A DNA stretch of 56,075 nucleotides from JANQPX01 sp039197065 (lineage in GTDB: Bacteria; Pseudomonadota; Alphaproteobacteria; Geminicoccales; Geminicoccaceae): assembly GCA_039197065.1 (NCBI GenBank), contig JBCCUL010000045.1, positions 1-56,075 of the forward strand, in the 5' to 3' direction. The notes beneath the pieces were generated by a model. The model saw only the letters and a program-made list of their open reading frames with translations. It did no database searches and had not been told where the DNA came from. Each line of letters opens with the position of its first letter. Positions within the stretch are counted from its first letter, which is position 1. A program made the position numbers and the translations under genes. Below are positions 1 through 8,319 of the stretch, in pieces.

Positions 1-141
1 AAGAAGCGCAGCATACCAGGCGTAATGCCCAGGCAATGAATGAAGCGCCGAAATCCGACCACCGCTCTTATCCAAAGCACGGCGCAAACCAAAATAATAA
101 GCCGCACCAGCAAGCAAAAGAATAATAAGCGTGGTGATCAT
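1..141 (-). CDS. pstC: PstC phosphate ABC transporter permease, N-terminal fragment
   Basis: Open for 47 codons from an ATG at 141 to the left edge, so only the N-terminus is seen. It begins with a hydrophobic helix (MITTLIILLLAGAAYYFG), then a basic turn (LRRAL) and the phrase ALHSLPGHYAWYAALL. That LHSLPG-Y segment after the first helix is typical of alphaproteobacterial PstC, the inner-membrane permease that pairs with PstA to import phosphate. An AAGGA Shine-Dalgarno lies 7 nt upstream. The gene follows pstS on the same strand with a 76-bp gap holding a strong hairpin, as in a pstS-pstC-pstA-pstB operon. Identification rests on this short segment and the pstS neighbour. Confidence 0.8.
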   Translation of the reverse strand, partial: MITTLIILLLAGAAYYFGLRRALDKSGGRISALHSLPGHYAWYAALL

Positions 142-184
142 ACTTCATTCCTTAACTTCGCCCCCAAAACAGGGGAAGAAGGGT

Positions 185-206
185 GGGAGCGTCCGAAGAC
201 GCTCCC
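185..206 (-). terminator. UUCG-capped hairpin between pstS and pstC
   Basis: A perfect 9-bp GC-rich stem (GGGAGCGTC / GACGCTCCC). On the transcribed minus strand the loop reads TTCG closed by C-G, the extra-stable cUUCGg tetraloop. It starts 12 nt after the pstS stop. No long T tract follows, so partial termination or 3'-end protection of pstS mRNA is likelier than full termination; this would give more PstS than PstC, as expected for a binding protein. Confidence 0.6.
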
Positions 207-217
207 GGTAACAAACC

Positions 218-1246
218 TTACGACATCGGCGTGAAGGTGGTCGCCTGGGTGCGCACCGCCTCACGATCCTCTTCCGGCAGCGGGATCAGGCCCTTGTCCG
301 TGAGGTAACCGTCGTCGCCATAGGCGGCTTCGCTGGTGAACTCGGTCACAAACTCTTCCATGCCCGGGATCACGCCGACATGGGCGTTCTTGACATAGAA
401 GTAGAGCGAACGGGACACCGGATAGTCGCCGGCGGCGATGTTCTCGAAGGTCGGCTCGACACCGTCGACGAAGCTGCCCTGCATCTTGTCGAGGTTCTGA
501 TCGAGGAAGCTGAAGCCGAAGATGCCGAAGGCGGCGGGGTTGGCTTCGAGCTTCTGGACGATCAGGTTGTCGTTCTCGCCGGCTTCGACGAACGCACCAT
601 CCTCACGCATCGTGGCGCAGACCGTCTCAAACTTCTCCTCGTCGGCCTCTTCGAGCGCGGCGATCGCCGGGAAGGCCTCACAGCCGCTTTCCATCACCAG
701 CTCGACGAAGGCGTCACGGGTGCCGGAAGTGGGCGGCGGGCCGAGAACCTCGATCTTGGCGGCGGGCAATCCAGCGTCGATCTCATTCCACATGGTGTAG
801 GGGTTGGCGACCACCTCACCATCCACCTCGACCTCGGCGGCGAGCGCCTGGAAGATCTGCGGGATGGTCAAATTGACCGCTTCGGCGCTCTTGTGATTGG
901 CGAGCACGATGCCGTCGAAACCGACCTTGACCTCGGTCACGTCCTTCACGCCGTTGGACGCGCAAAGCTCCCGCTCGCTGTCCTTGATCGCGCGCGACGC
1001 ATTGGTCATGTCCGGGTGCTCTTCGCCGACGCCGGCGCAGAACAGCTTCAGACCGCCGCCGGAACCGGTGCTCTCAACGACAGGCGTCGCAAAACCGCTG
1101 GTCTGGCCGAACTGCTCAGCAACCGCGGTGGAAAACGGAAACACGGTGGAAGAGCCGACAATCCGGATCTGATCGCGGGCTTCGGCAGCGCCGACCAGAG
1201 CGACGGTGGCCGCCATGGTGGCAAAGGCGAGGGTGGTGCCTCTCAT
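218..1246 (-). CDS. pstS: PstS-like periplasmic phosphate-binding protein
   Basis: Binds phosphate in the periplasm and delivers it to the PstCAB importer. The chosen start (MRGTTLAFATMAATVAL) gives a Sec signal peptide ending near AEARD and has GGGAG at proper spacing; an upstream in-frame ATG at 1306 would put odd residues before the signal. The mature protein opens with IRIVGSSTVFPFSTAVAEQF, the classic phosphate-binding loop (GSST). Later segments TGSGGGLKLFC and GPPPTSGTRDAF match the PstS ligand cleft, where SGTRDAF supplies Ser, Thr, Arg and Asp. About 342 residues, normal for the family. A Pho box lies upstream and pstC downstream, so PhoB induction at low phosphate is expected. Confidence 0.93.
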   Translation of the reverse strand: MRGTTLAFATMAATVALVGAAEARDQIRIVGSSTVFPFSTAVAEQFGQTSGFATPVVESTGSGGGLKLFCAGVGEEHPDMTNASRAIKDSERELCASNGVKDVTEVKVGFDGIVLANHKSAEAVNLTIPQIFQALAAEVEVDGEVVANPYTMWNEIDAGLPAAKIEVLGPPPTSGTRDAFVELVMESGCEAFPAIAALEEADEEKFETVCATMREDGAFVEAGENDNLIVQKLEANPAAFGIFGFSFLDQNLDKMQGSFVDGVEPTFENIAAGDYPVSRSLYFYVKNAHVGVIPGMEEFVTEFTSEAAYGDDGYLTDKGLIPLPEEDREAVRTQATTFTPMS

Positions 1247-1308
1247 CAAGGGTATCTCCCGATTCTGGTTTGACATGCAGGCGTGAACCTGCGTGCAAAG
1301 CAACATTT

Positions 1309-1341
1309 CTTTATGACAATTATGTGGTCATTTTGTGACAA
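1309..1341 (-). promoter_or_regulatory. Pho box upstream of pstS
   Basis: Read on the minus strand: TTGTCAC-AAAA, TGACCAC-ATAA, TTGTCAT-AAAG, three repeats in 11-bp phase with the outer two closest to the PhoB consensus CTGTCAT. It sits about 63-95 bp before the pstS start codon. Seen directly; PhoB binding is inferred from the consensus and the gene it precedes. Confidence 0.75.
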
Positions 1342-1440
1342 TCCTGTCGCACTGCCGATTTTTCGATCACATTCGCAAATCGACGCTTCAGCATCACGTC
1401 AGCACCCGTCAAAGCGACCCGTCGGGAGCCCTTGAATCCT

Positions 1441-3627
1441 CTAGAGTTTTCCCAGCTTTAGGAAAAAGGTCTCGCCGGAGCTGTCGTCGACGCCGTCATT
1501 GTCGGTGACCGCGAAGGCGTCGCCGGCAGCGTCGATCGCGAAGCCCTCGACCTTGTCGACGACATAGCCGCCGAACGCCTGGAGATCGGGGATGAAGTCA
1601 TGGACTTCCTCCTTGCTGACCACGGGCAGTTCGGCGCCGAGTTCGGCCGGCTGCATCTCGGCAAGCGGCACGCGGTAGAGCTTCTTGATCGCCGCGGCCT
1701 GACCGATCTGGTTGTCCCGCTCGATGATGTAGACATGATCGCCATGGGCGGTGATCTCCGAAAGGCCGACCCAGCCCTGCTGACCCTTGTCCAGCTGATA
1801 GGCGACCGCACCCCAGGTCTCGGTTGCAGGCGTGTAGGCGACCAGCTTCACCATATCCTTTTCGTCATCCCGCCATTCCCGCTGGATGGCGATCCAAAGG
1901 GTCATGTCCTCACCTTCGCCGACCATGGTGACGCCCTCGGAGCCGAAGCGCTTCTCGACTCCCATCAGCTCATCGGGGAAACCGATCTCGTCCTGGATCT
2001 CGCCGTCCGCGTCCACGTGATAGAGGGCATGAGGGATGACCCGGTCCGTTCGGCCTTCAGACGCGATCCAGAACCCGCCCTCGCCATCGGCGACGATGCC
2101 TTCCATGTCCAGCTTCTGGGCAGGTACGCCTGCCCGCGTTACCCTTATGGCGTCGGTAATGGCAGCCGGCGTCTGCGCCGCGTCGATCGTGAAGATGGTC
2201 GGCTGCATGCCGTAGAAACTGTCGTTCACGGCATAGAGCGTGCCGGCGGCCTCGGGATCGGCGGTCAGACCTGAAAGAGCGCCCCAGCCAATCGGGCGGC
2301 CTTCGTCGTCGGTGCCTGATATCAGCGTCGGGTAGGCGGGCTCGCCGTCCGCAAGCTCGAACAGCATGACATGGGCGCGCACACCACCGTCTTCGATCAG
2401 GTCGACCTCGTTGGCTGTAACGAAGAGGTTTCTCGCAGGGATCGCGAGCAGGCCTTCCGGGCCGATGCCGGAGGGGAGCAACTGGAGGAATTCGGGATCG
2501 GCGCCGGTGTCCTTGTAGACGCCGACGATCGAGCCACGCTCGCTGGAAACGAAGATGTAGCCCTGATCGCCGAAGACCGCGGTCTCGACGCCCTCCGGCT
2601 CCACGCCCTTATTGCCGGAGCGGCGCTCGGGGTAGTGGCCGGCCTGGGCGACCAGATATTCGAAGGAGAGGCCCGGATCGTAGGCGACCGAGCCGTCCTT
2701 GTTGAAGATGGTAAAGGTTCGCGACCCGCCCTCATAGTCACCCTCGTCAGCGGTGACGAAGCGCTCGTCGTCGATCCACTTCACCGCATCCGGCTCACGC
2801 ACGCGGCCAAGCTGCTCGCCATCGAAGGTGAGTGCTCGTTCCTCGTCCAGATCGACGTTCGTCAAATCAACCGCACCGGCCGAAAAGTGACCGATCACCG
2901 CGCCGGTGCTGTCGATGATGGCGAGGTGGTTGTTCTCCTGCATGGTCACCACGATCTCGCCGGCGCTGTTGAAGTCGACGAATTCGGGCTCGGGGTCCTC
3001 GGGCGCCACCTCGGCGAGGCCGGTGACGTCGGCGACGATGATGCCGTCACAATTGGGCGCGCCATCGACGATCGGGATGATGGTGACGTTGCCGGCGGGG
3101 AGCTGCGGGATCACGCCGTCGTTCAGATCCTCGTCCCGCTCGTTCTCGATGGCGACCGCGATCATGGTGCCGTCATCGTTGATCGCGAGCGAGTCGGGCT
3201 GGCCGCCGAGATCACAGGTCGGCGCGGCCGACTTCGTTGCGATGTCCACGACCGCGAGGTGGCCGGAGGGATCTGTATAGCTCTCCGATGTATTGACGCC
3301 GACAAAGGCATTGCCGCCGGCCACCACGACCGAGGTCGGCTCGCCGTCCAGCATCACGACGCCGCTCGGCGCTGGCGCTTTGGGATCGGTGATGTCGATC
3401 ATGCCGATCGCACCCAGCGGGCTGTCGGTGTAGACCAGCGTCATGCCGTCTTCGGTCGCCGCGATGATCTCGGCCGAGGTTTCGGTCGCCTGGTCCATGT
3501 CCGAGGGCAGGTTCATGGGCACCGGGAAGGAGGCGATCCGGTTAAACACCGGCTCCGCCTGCGCGCCAGCCGCCATCAGCGTTGCCAGGATGCCTGTTGC
3601 GAGGGAGGACGTGAGGCGCAGCGTCAT
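1441..3627 (-). CDS. Secreted esterase-like / phytase-like repeat protein
   Basis: About 728 residues with a Sec signal peptide (MTLRLTSSLATGILATLMAAGAQA). The N-terminal half looks like a beta-propeller with short repeats such as GHLAVVDIATKS and VTIIPIVDGAPNC. The C-terminal half carries signatures of the esterase-like activity of phytase family (PF13449): KLDMEGIVADGEGGFWIASEG, RFGSEGVTMVGEG and DKVEGFAIDAAGDAFAVTDND. Likely exported and acting on organic phosphate or another phosphoester; the substrate is unproven. A Pho box about 60 bp upstream and the pst genes downstream support a role in phosphorus scavenging. ATG 3627 was chosen over a GTG at 3636 because AAGAAGGTG is spaced for it. 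Confidence 0.78.
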   Translation of the reverse strand: MTLRLTSSLATGILATLMAAGAQAEPVFNRIASFPVPMNLPSDMDQATETSAEIIAATEDGMTLVYTDSPLGAIGMIDITDPKAPAPSGVVMLDGEPTSVVVAGGNAFVGVNTSESYTDPSGHLAVVDIATKSAAPTCDLGGQPDSLAINDDGTMIAVAIENERDEDLNDGVIPQLPAGNVTIIPIVDGAPNCDGIIVADVTGLAEVAPEDPEPEFVDFNSAGEIVVTMQENNHLAIIDSTGAVIGHFSAGAVDLTNVDLDEERALTFDGEQLGRVREPDAVKWIDDERFVTADEGDYEGGSRTFTIFNKDGSVAYDPGLSFEYLVAQAGHYPERRSGNKGVEPEGVETAVFGDQGYIFVSSERGSIVGVYKDTGADPEFLQLLPSGIGPEGLLAIPARNLFVTANEVDLIEDGGVRAHVMLFELADGEPAYPTLISGTDDEGRPIGWGALSGLTADPEAAGTLYAVNDSFYGMQPTIFTIDAAQTPAAITDAIRVTRAGVPAQKLDMEGIVADGEGGFWIASEGRTDRVIPHALYHVDADGEIQDEIGFPDELMGVEKRFGSEGVTMVGEGEDMTLWIAIQREWRDDEKDMVKLVAYTPATETWGAVAYQLDKGQQGWVGLSEITAHGDHVYIIERDNQIGQAAAIKKLYRVPLAEMQPAELGAELPVVSKEEVHDFIPDLQAFGGYVVDKVEGFAIDAAGDAFAVTDNDGVDDSSGETFFLKLGKL

Positions 3628-3684
3628 GGAGATCACCTTCTTGATTGCTTCGTCGAGGGCATCTGATCTTCATATGATCGTCAG

Positions 3685-3701
3685 ATGACAAACTGGTGAC
3701 G
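3685..3701 (-). promoter_or_regulatory. Pho box upstream of the phytase-like gene
   Basis: On the minus strand CGTCACC and TTGTCAT lie exactly 11 bp apart (GTCA cores), followed by a weaker GATCAT. Same architecture as the pstS Pho box. It lies about 58-74 bp upstream of the start codon at 3627. Binding by PhoB is inferred. Confidence 0.6.
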
Positions 3702-3785
3702 ATCGCCTTGCTGGGTTAAGCCGGCTTTGAGCGCTACAATTCAGCAGACCGCCTACTTCCAAAGAGCGGGATGAAAGGAGACACC

Positions 3786-4097
3786 ATGTCCGAAACGAAG
3801 ATGTTGCGTCACGTCGTCATGTTTGGCTTCAAGGATGGGACGACGGCCGCCGAGATCGACGAGATCATTCGTCGGTTCGCAGCGTTGAAGGACGAGGTGC
3901 CGGACATCAAGGCGTTCGAGTGCGGTGAGAACAACAGCCCCGAGGGGCTGAATGACGGCCTCAGCCATTGCTTTCTTCTCACCTTCGCAACGGCGGCCGC
4001 GCGCGACGCCTATCTGCCGCATCCCAATCACAAAGCCTTTGCCGATTGGGTCGGACAATGGATCGCGAAGGTCGTCGTGGTCGACTACTGGACGTGA
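3786..4097 (+). CDS. Dabb (stress-responsive A/B barrel) family protein
   Basis: A 103-residue protein with the Dabb fold pattern: LRHVVMFGFKDG near the N-terminus (first strand with a conserved His), a helix, the segment KAFECGENNSPEG, then FLLTFATAAARDAYLPHPNHKAF and a C-terminal VVVVDY strand. Members form dimeric ferredoxin-like barrels; some are cyclases or small-molecule binders, but most have no assigned reaction. The ATG at 3786 has AAAGGAG 5 nt upstream, better than the in-frame ATG at 3771. It is alone on the plus strand and convergent with the catabolic operon, so its role there is unclear. Confidence 0.85.
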   Translation: MSETKMLRHVVMFGFKDGTTAAEIDEIIRRFAALKDEVPDIKAFECGENNSPEGLNDGLSHCFLLTFATAAARDAYLPHPNHKAFADWVGQWIAKVVVVDYWT

Positions 4098-4111
4098 CGG
4101 TGGCGATCACG

Positions 4112-4143
4112 CCCGCCGGGCCGGGAGACGCCAGCCCGGCGGG
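4112..4143. terminator. Bidirectional terminator-like hairpin
   Basis: A perfect 10-bp stem CCCGCCGGGC / GCCCGGCGGG with a 12-nt loop, between the convergent Dabb and amidohydrolase genes. No T tract, so this may be a Rho-associated or mRNA-stabilising stem that serves both strands. Confidence 0.5.
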
Positions 4144-4164
4144 AGATAAGATCGGCTGATCGCG

Positions 4165-5454
4165 TTACTCGGCCGCCTGAATCAGGCCGCTATCCATCGC
4201 CGCCGTGCCATGGCGCGGATCTTTCCAGATCACGCCGTCCTTCATGATCATGGCGAGATTGTCCTGATGCTGGACCAGGGAGACGTCCTTGGTGGGATCG
4301 CCCTTGACCAATAGGAGATCGGCGAGGAAGCCTTCCTTCACTTGGCCAAGCTCGTCGGCGGTGCCCATCAACTGCGCGCCGATCACGGTGGCGCTCTTTA
4401 GCGCCTCGATCGGCGTGAAGCCGAAATAGGTGACGAAATGTTCGAGGTCACGGGCGTTCTGGCCCATCGGGGTCATGGCGAACCCGTAGTCGCCGCCGAC
4501 CACCACGCGGATGCCGCGCTTTCGGATTTCGTGATAGGTGGCGCAGCAGGCATCGAACTTCCGATAGAGCTGCAGCGCCTCGCAGACCTCGGGCGTGAGG
4601 CCGACGACCTTGCCTTCCTTGGTGCAGTTGTGCACGAGGCCAAACGCCGGGCCGACGAAGGAGGTGCCCTTCACCGACTCGAGCATGTCGATCGCTTCCT
4701 CGTCAGCGAAGTCGCAGTGGTAGATACAATCGATGCCGTGGCGCACAGCCATCTTCACGCTTTGGCTTGAGCGCGCATGGGCGGCGATCGTCTTGTTGAA
4801 GGTGCGGGCGACCTTGACCAGCGCCGCCAGCTCTTCGTCCTCAAGCGGCGTGATCTCGGCGCGCGCATGGCTCACGAACTCGTCGCCGGAGATGTTGATC
4901 TTGAGCGTGTCGACGCCGTCACGCACGCATTCGCGCGCCACGCGGCGCATCTCGTCCGGGCCGTCGGCGATGAGGCCGAAGCTTTCCTGATAGATGTGGC
5001 GTTTTCGCTCATCGCCGAGCCCGGCCGTGTTGGTGATCTCGGGGCTGCCCGCACGCATGCGCGGCCCCACGAGCAGACCTTCATTGATGGCGTCACGGGC
5101 CGTCACGCCAAGCAGCGGTTTCGCCGACGCCGCTTCGAAAATCGAGGTGAAGCCGTGGCTCAGCAGCAGCCGGAGATTCTTCGCGGTTTGCAGCATATGC
5201 GTCTCAGGCGATAGCTGGCCGAGCTGGGTCGGCTCGGAAATGCCGGTGAAGCTCGGATGGCAATGGCCCTCGACCATGCCGGGTATCAGCGTCATGCTTT
5301 CGGCATCGATCATCTCAGGCGGCAGATCGCCCGCTGTCTCGCCTGAAGGCACGACCTTGGTGATCCGATTGCCGTCGACCACCACCGTAGCCGGCGACGA
5401 CGCGTCCGCCGTGCCGTCCCAGACCATGCCGTTTTGAATGGTTACCGCACCCAT
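4165..5454 (-). CDS. Metal-dependent amidohydrolase (imidazolonepropionase-like)
   Basis: Cytosolic TIM-barrel hydrolase, 429 residues, a normal length. Metal-site residues visible in order: HxH in GMVEGHCHPS, a candidate carboxylated Lys in DTLKINISGDE, His in AAHARSS and in YHCDF, and Asp in VVGGDYG. The short N-terminal beta-sandwich (VTIQNGMVWDG) and C-terminal strand (LADLLLVKGDP) also fit. It would cleave a C-N bond, or open a lactam, lactone or other cyclic product. GAGGAG lies 7 nt before the ATG. It is the last gene of the acyl-CoA dehydrogenase operon, 67 bp after the isomerase. Substrate not assignable. Confidence 0.88.
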   Translation of the reverse strand: MGAVTIQNGMVWDGTADASSPATVVVDGNRITKVVPSGETAGDLPPEMIDAESMTLIPGMVEGHCHPSFTGISEPTQLGQLSPETHMLQTAKNLRLLLSHGFTSIFEAASAKPLLGVTARDAINEGLLVGPRMRAGSPEITNTAGLGDERKRHIYQESFGLIADGPDEMRRVARECVRDGVDTLKINISGDEFVSHARAEITPLEDEELAALVKVARTFNKTIAAHARSSQSVKMAVRHGIDCIYHCDFADEEAIDMLESVKGTSFVGPAFGLVHNCTKEGKVVGLTPEVCEALQLYRKFDACCATYHEIRKRGIRVVVGGDYGFAMTPMGQNARDLEHFVTYFGFTPIEALKSATVIGAQLMGTADELGQVKEGFLADLLLVKGDPTKDVSLVQHQDNLAMIMKDGVIWKDPRHGTAAMDSGLIQAAE

Positions 5455-5521
5455 GACAGTCTCCTCTTTTTCCTTGCGTCACGCCGGACGTTCACCGCCC
5501 TCGTCGCGTTGCCAGCCTCCC

Positions 5522-6370
5522 TCAGCAAACTTTTCGGAAACGCTCGATCATCGTATCAAGTACATCCGCCGGATCGCGTTTCCACCAAGTCTCCGCCGAA
5601 AAGATCTCGACCTCGCAAGGCCCATCATAGCCCGCCGCCTCGACGGCTTGGCGAATAGCTGTCAGATCGGCGACGCCGTCCCCCATCATGCCACGATCGA
5701 GCAGCATGTCGCGAGTGTCCTCCAGCCAGTCGCAGAGGTGATAGCCCAGTAGCCGGCGGCTACCCGCTTCTTTCAGGCTCTCGGCGAGATCCGTGTCCCA
5801 CCAGACATGATAGACATCGACCGCAACACCGACATTCGGCGCATCGACGAGATCGCAGACGCGAAGCGCATCCCTTACGGTCATCAAACAGGTGCGATTG
5901 CCGCCGAACATCGGATTAAGCGGCTCCAGCGCCAGTTTGACGCCGCGATCCTGAGCATAGGCGGCAATGTTGGCAACGCGCTCGGCCAGGATTTTCTGAC
6001 TTTCGAGAACGCCTTTGGTCCCGGGCTCCGTACCGCCGGTGACGATGGTCAAGACATCCGTCCCTAGCGCCGCCGCCATGTCGATGGCCTCTTTCGCCTC
6101 ATCCAGGACGCGAGGCGCGTCAGCCCCGACAAGGAAAGGTGTGCGGCAAAGTCCGACGACCTCCATCCCCGCCGCCCGCACCCGGTCGCCGATCTCCTGA
6201 GCGCGGCCGCCGATCTCACGTCGCCAGAAGACGATGCCGGCAAGCCCGCGCTCGGCACAGGCGTCGATCATCTGCTCAGGCGACCAGCCGGCACCGTGAC
6301 CATCGAGCATATGCCCGAGCGTCGCGGTGTTCAGGGCGAGGGCGGAATGATCGTTGGAGAAGTCGCGCAT
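5522..6370 (-). CDS. TIM-barrel sugar phosphate isomerase/epimerase family protein
   Basis: AP-endonuclease-2-like TIM barrel (IolE/xylose isomerase type), about 282 residues from the ATG at 6370. Visible signatures: VKLALEPLNPM (metal-binding Glu), NVGVAVDVYHVWWDTD (Asp and His), RLLGYHLCDWLEDTRDML (His), and GPCEVEIFSAETWW (Glu). These four sites form the divalent-metal centre of the family. The likely reaction is isomerisation or dehydration of a keto sugar or cyclitol derivative. The ATG overlaps the stop of the DUF993 gene (TGATG), indicating translational coupling, so the two enzymes probably act consecutively. Confidence 0.88.
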   Translation of the reverse strand: MRDFSNDHSALALNTATLGHMLDGHGAGWSPEQMIDACAERGLAGIVFWRREIGGRAQEIGDRVRAAGMEVVGLCRTPFLVGADAPRVLDEAKEAIDMAAALGTDVLTIVTGGTEPGTKGVLESQKILAERVANIAAYAQDRGVKLALEPLNPMFGGNRTCLMTVRDALRVCDLVDAPNVGVAVDVYHVWWDTDLAESLKEAGSRRLLGYHLCDWLEDTRDMLLDRGMMGDGVADLTAIRQAVEAAGYDGPCEVEIFSAETWWKRDPADVLDTMIERFRKVC

Positions 6371-7536
6371 CACGCACCGTAAACGGCAAGCAGAGACTTC
6401 ATGCGTTTCACCGCAAGCTCGGGATCGCGCAGCAATCCGCATTGATCTGCAAGCCTGAACGTCTCGGTGAAATAGGGAAGAGGGCGCATCGACTGCGCGC
6501 CGCCGAGCATGACGAAGTGGTCCTGATGCCCGTTCAGCCAGGCCAGGAATACGACGCCAGTCTTGTAGTATTGCGTCGGCGCTCGAAAGATCAGCCGGGC
6601 GAGCGGCACCGTCGGATCGAGCGTTTTTCGGAACCCTTCGACATCGCCCTCGCCAAGCTGGCCGATCGCTTTGCCGACCGCCACCGCCAGCGGATCGAAA
6701 ATGCCGAGAAGCGCGTGGCTAAAGCCCTGCTCGTCACCGGCGATCAGCTCAGGGTAATTGAAGTCGTCGCCGGTATACATCTTGACGTTGCCTGGCAGGC
6801 GCCGGCGCATGACGATTTCCTTCTCCTTGTCGAGCAGGGAAATCTTGATGCCATCCACTTTCGCGGCGTTTTCCTCGATGACGGCGAGCGCCGTCTCCAT
6901 GGTCGTTTCGAAGCTCGATGATCCCCAATAGCCGGCAAGCGCCGGATCGAACATCTCACCGAGCCAGTGGAGGATCACCGGCTGATCGCAGGCGGCGAGC
7001 ACGTCCCGATAGACGGTGCGGTAGTCGTCCGGCGAGGTCGCGAAACGCGCAAGTGCTCGGCTCGCCATCAGAATGATGCGGCCATCGACCTTCTGGATCG
7101 CCTCGATCTGCTCGAGATAGGCGCGCTTCACGTCATCAAGGTTCTTGGCGTCGGCCGGATCGAGCTGATCGGTGCCGGCGCCGTTGAAAACGAGGGCGTC
7201 TGGAACCTCCGACCGCGTGCGCGTGATCAGCTCAAGCGCACCTTTCCAGTCCAGCCCCATGCCGCGCTGCGCCGTATCCATCGCCTCGGCGATGCCGATG
7301 CCGAGACCAGCGAGATGGCGGCGAAAGGCCATGGTTGCGTCCCAGTCCACCGTCGCCGGACCGGATGGGTCATTCGCGGTGAACGGATCGGCGACCACAT
7401 GCGCCGCCGAAAACACGAACCGGGCCGGGGCGGTCCCCCTGGCCGGGTCAGCGCCAAGGGGTGCGGCCTCGATCGGTGTGCCGATCAGGCTGTAGTCGCT
7501 GGGAAGGCCCTTCTCGTCGGGCAGGACGATCTTCAT
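6370..7536 (-). CDS. DUF993 family protein (dihydrodipicolinate synthase/aldolase-like)
   Basis: A 388-residue member of DUF993 (PF06187), a lyase-type TIM-barrel family related to the DapA/NAL superfamily. Typical phrases are VDWDATMAFRRHL, AMDTAQRGMGLDW, QPVILHWLGEMFDP and the C-terminal AWLNGHQDHFVMLGGAQS. The Lys in KVDGIKISLLD sits where class I aldolases form a Schiff base; that assignment is inferred. DUF993 genes commonly neighbour TIM-barrel isomerases in sugar and cyclitol clusters, as here, pointing to C-C cleavage of a keto-acid-like intermediate. No exact substrate can be given. It is 12 bp downstream of the SDR gene. Confidence 0.85.
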   Translation of the reverse strand: MKIVLPDEKGLPSDYSLIGTPIEAAPLGADPARGTAPARFVFSAAHVVADPFTANDPSGPATVDWDATMAFRRHLAGLGIGIAEAMDTAQRGMGLDWKGALELITRTRSEVPDALVFNGAGTDQLDPADAKNLDDVKRAYLEQIEAIQKVDGRIILMASRALARFATSPDDYRTVYRDVLAACDQPVILHWLGEMFDPALAGYWGSSSFETTMETALAVIEENAAKVDGIKISLLDKEKEIVMRRRLPGNVKMYTGDDFNYPELIAGDEQGFSHALLGIFDPLAVAVGKAIGQLGEGDVEGFRKTLDPTVPLARLIFRAPTQYYKTGVVFLAWLNGHQDHFVMLGGAQSMRPLPYFTETFRLADQCGLLRDPELAVKRMKSLLAVYGA

Positions 7537-7548
7537 CGAAAAAAATCC

Positions 7549-8319
7549 TTAGAACCTAGGCACCAGCATCCCGGCGTCGGCCGAGATCGCCTGCCCGGTG
7601 GTGTAGGGAAGCTTGCCGGAGCAAAGCGCTGCGATGATCGCGCCGATCTCTTCGGGCTGGCCGACGCGCGGCAAAAGCGTCAGTCCGTCCTTCGCGCGTG
7701 CCTCGTAGGCGTCGATCACGGGTGCGGTCATGTCGGTCGCAATCAGCCCAGGCTGCACGTCATAAACAGCGATATTCTCCTGTCCGAGGCGGACGGCCCA
7801 GGTTTTCGAAACCATCGCAGCGGCGGCCTTCGAGGCGCAGTATTCCGCCCGCGGCGTTGCAACGGCGACCGCGTTGGCCGAGGTGACGTTGACGATTGCG
7901 TGACACACTTCGCGGTCACGCTCACGCGCCAGAAGACGTCGTGCGAAGGCCTGGGTCAGGAAAAACACCGCCTTTGTATTGACCGCGAGACAACGATCCC
8001 AGCTTTCTTCACTCACCTCCAGCGGATCGCCCCGCTGCATCACGCCGACGCCCGCATTGTTGACCAGCGTCGTCAGCGGTCCGAGGTTTTTTTCGACCCG
8101 CTCGAGATGCGCGTCATGACCGTCGAGATCGGTGACGTCGAATGACACGGCCATCGCTGGAACGTCCAGAGCGCGGACCGTGTCGAGCGCAGCCGCAAGC
8201 TCCGCGTCATCCGCCGGCCCATTGATCGCCACCGCAAAACCTTCCTTAGCGAGCGCGCAGGCCGCCCCGAGACCAATGCCGCGGGACGAGCCTGTAACTA
8301 AGGCGACCGGGCGACTCAC
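7549..8319 (-). CDS. SDR family NAD(P)-dependent oxidoreductase
   Basis: Classical short-chain dehydrogenase/reductase of 256 residues. The nucleotide loop is VTGSSRGIGLG, followed by the structural NNAG motif, a Ser in NVTSANAV and the catalytic Y-x3-K in EYCASK. C-terminal ITADAGM-type ending (AISADAGMLVPRF) is usual. It resembles 3-oxoacyl-ACP reductase-like SDRs from sugar catabolic loci. The start overlaps the stop of the acyl-CoA dehydrogenase by 4 bp (ATGA), so the pair is translationally coupled. Substrate unknown; likely oxidation of a hydroxyl to a ketone, or the reverse. Confidence 0.92.
   Translation of the reverse strand: MSRPVALVTGSSRGIGLGAACALAKEGFAVAINGPADDAELAAALDTVRALDVPAMAVSFDVTDLDGHDAHLERVEKNLGPLTTLVNNAGVGVMQRGDPLEVSEESWDRCLAVNTKAVFFLTQAFARRLLARERDREVCHAIVNVTSANAVAVATPRAEYCASKAAAAMVSKTWAVRLGQENIAVYDVQPGLIATDMTAPVIDAYEARAKDGLTLLPRVGQPEEIGAIIAALCSGKLPYTTGQAISADAGMLVPRF

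Noticed and set aside
40..234. 64-codon open frame at the left edge
   Set aside because: Antisense to the pstC N-terminus, which has a good ribosome-binding site and a family match.
380..1273. 297-codon open frame opposite pstS
   Set aside because: It lies wholly antisense to a well-supported pstS with signal peptide and Pho box, has no recognisable domain and a His/Arg/Gly/Leu-rich composition typical of GC-rich antisense frames.
2371..3666. 431-codon open frame opposite the phytase-like gene
   Set aside because: Antisense to a gene with signal peptide and family motifs; composition rich in Arg, Asp and Gly with no domain.
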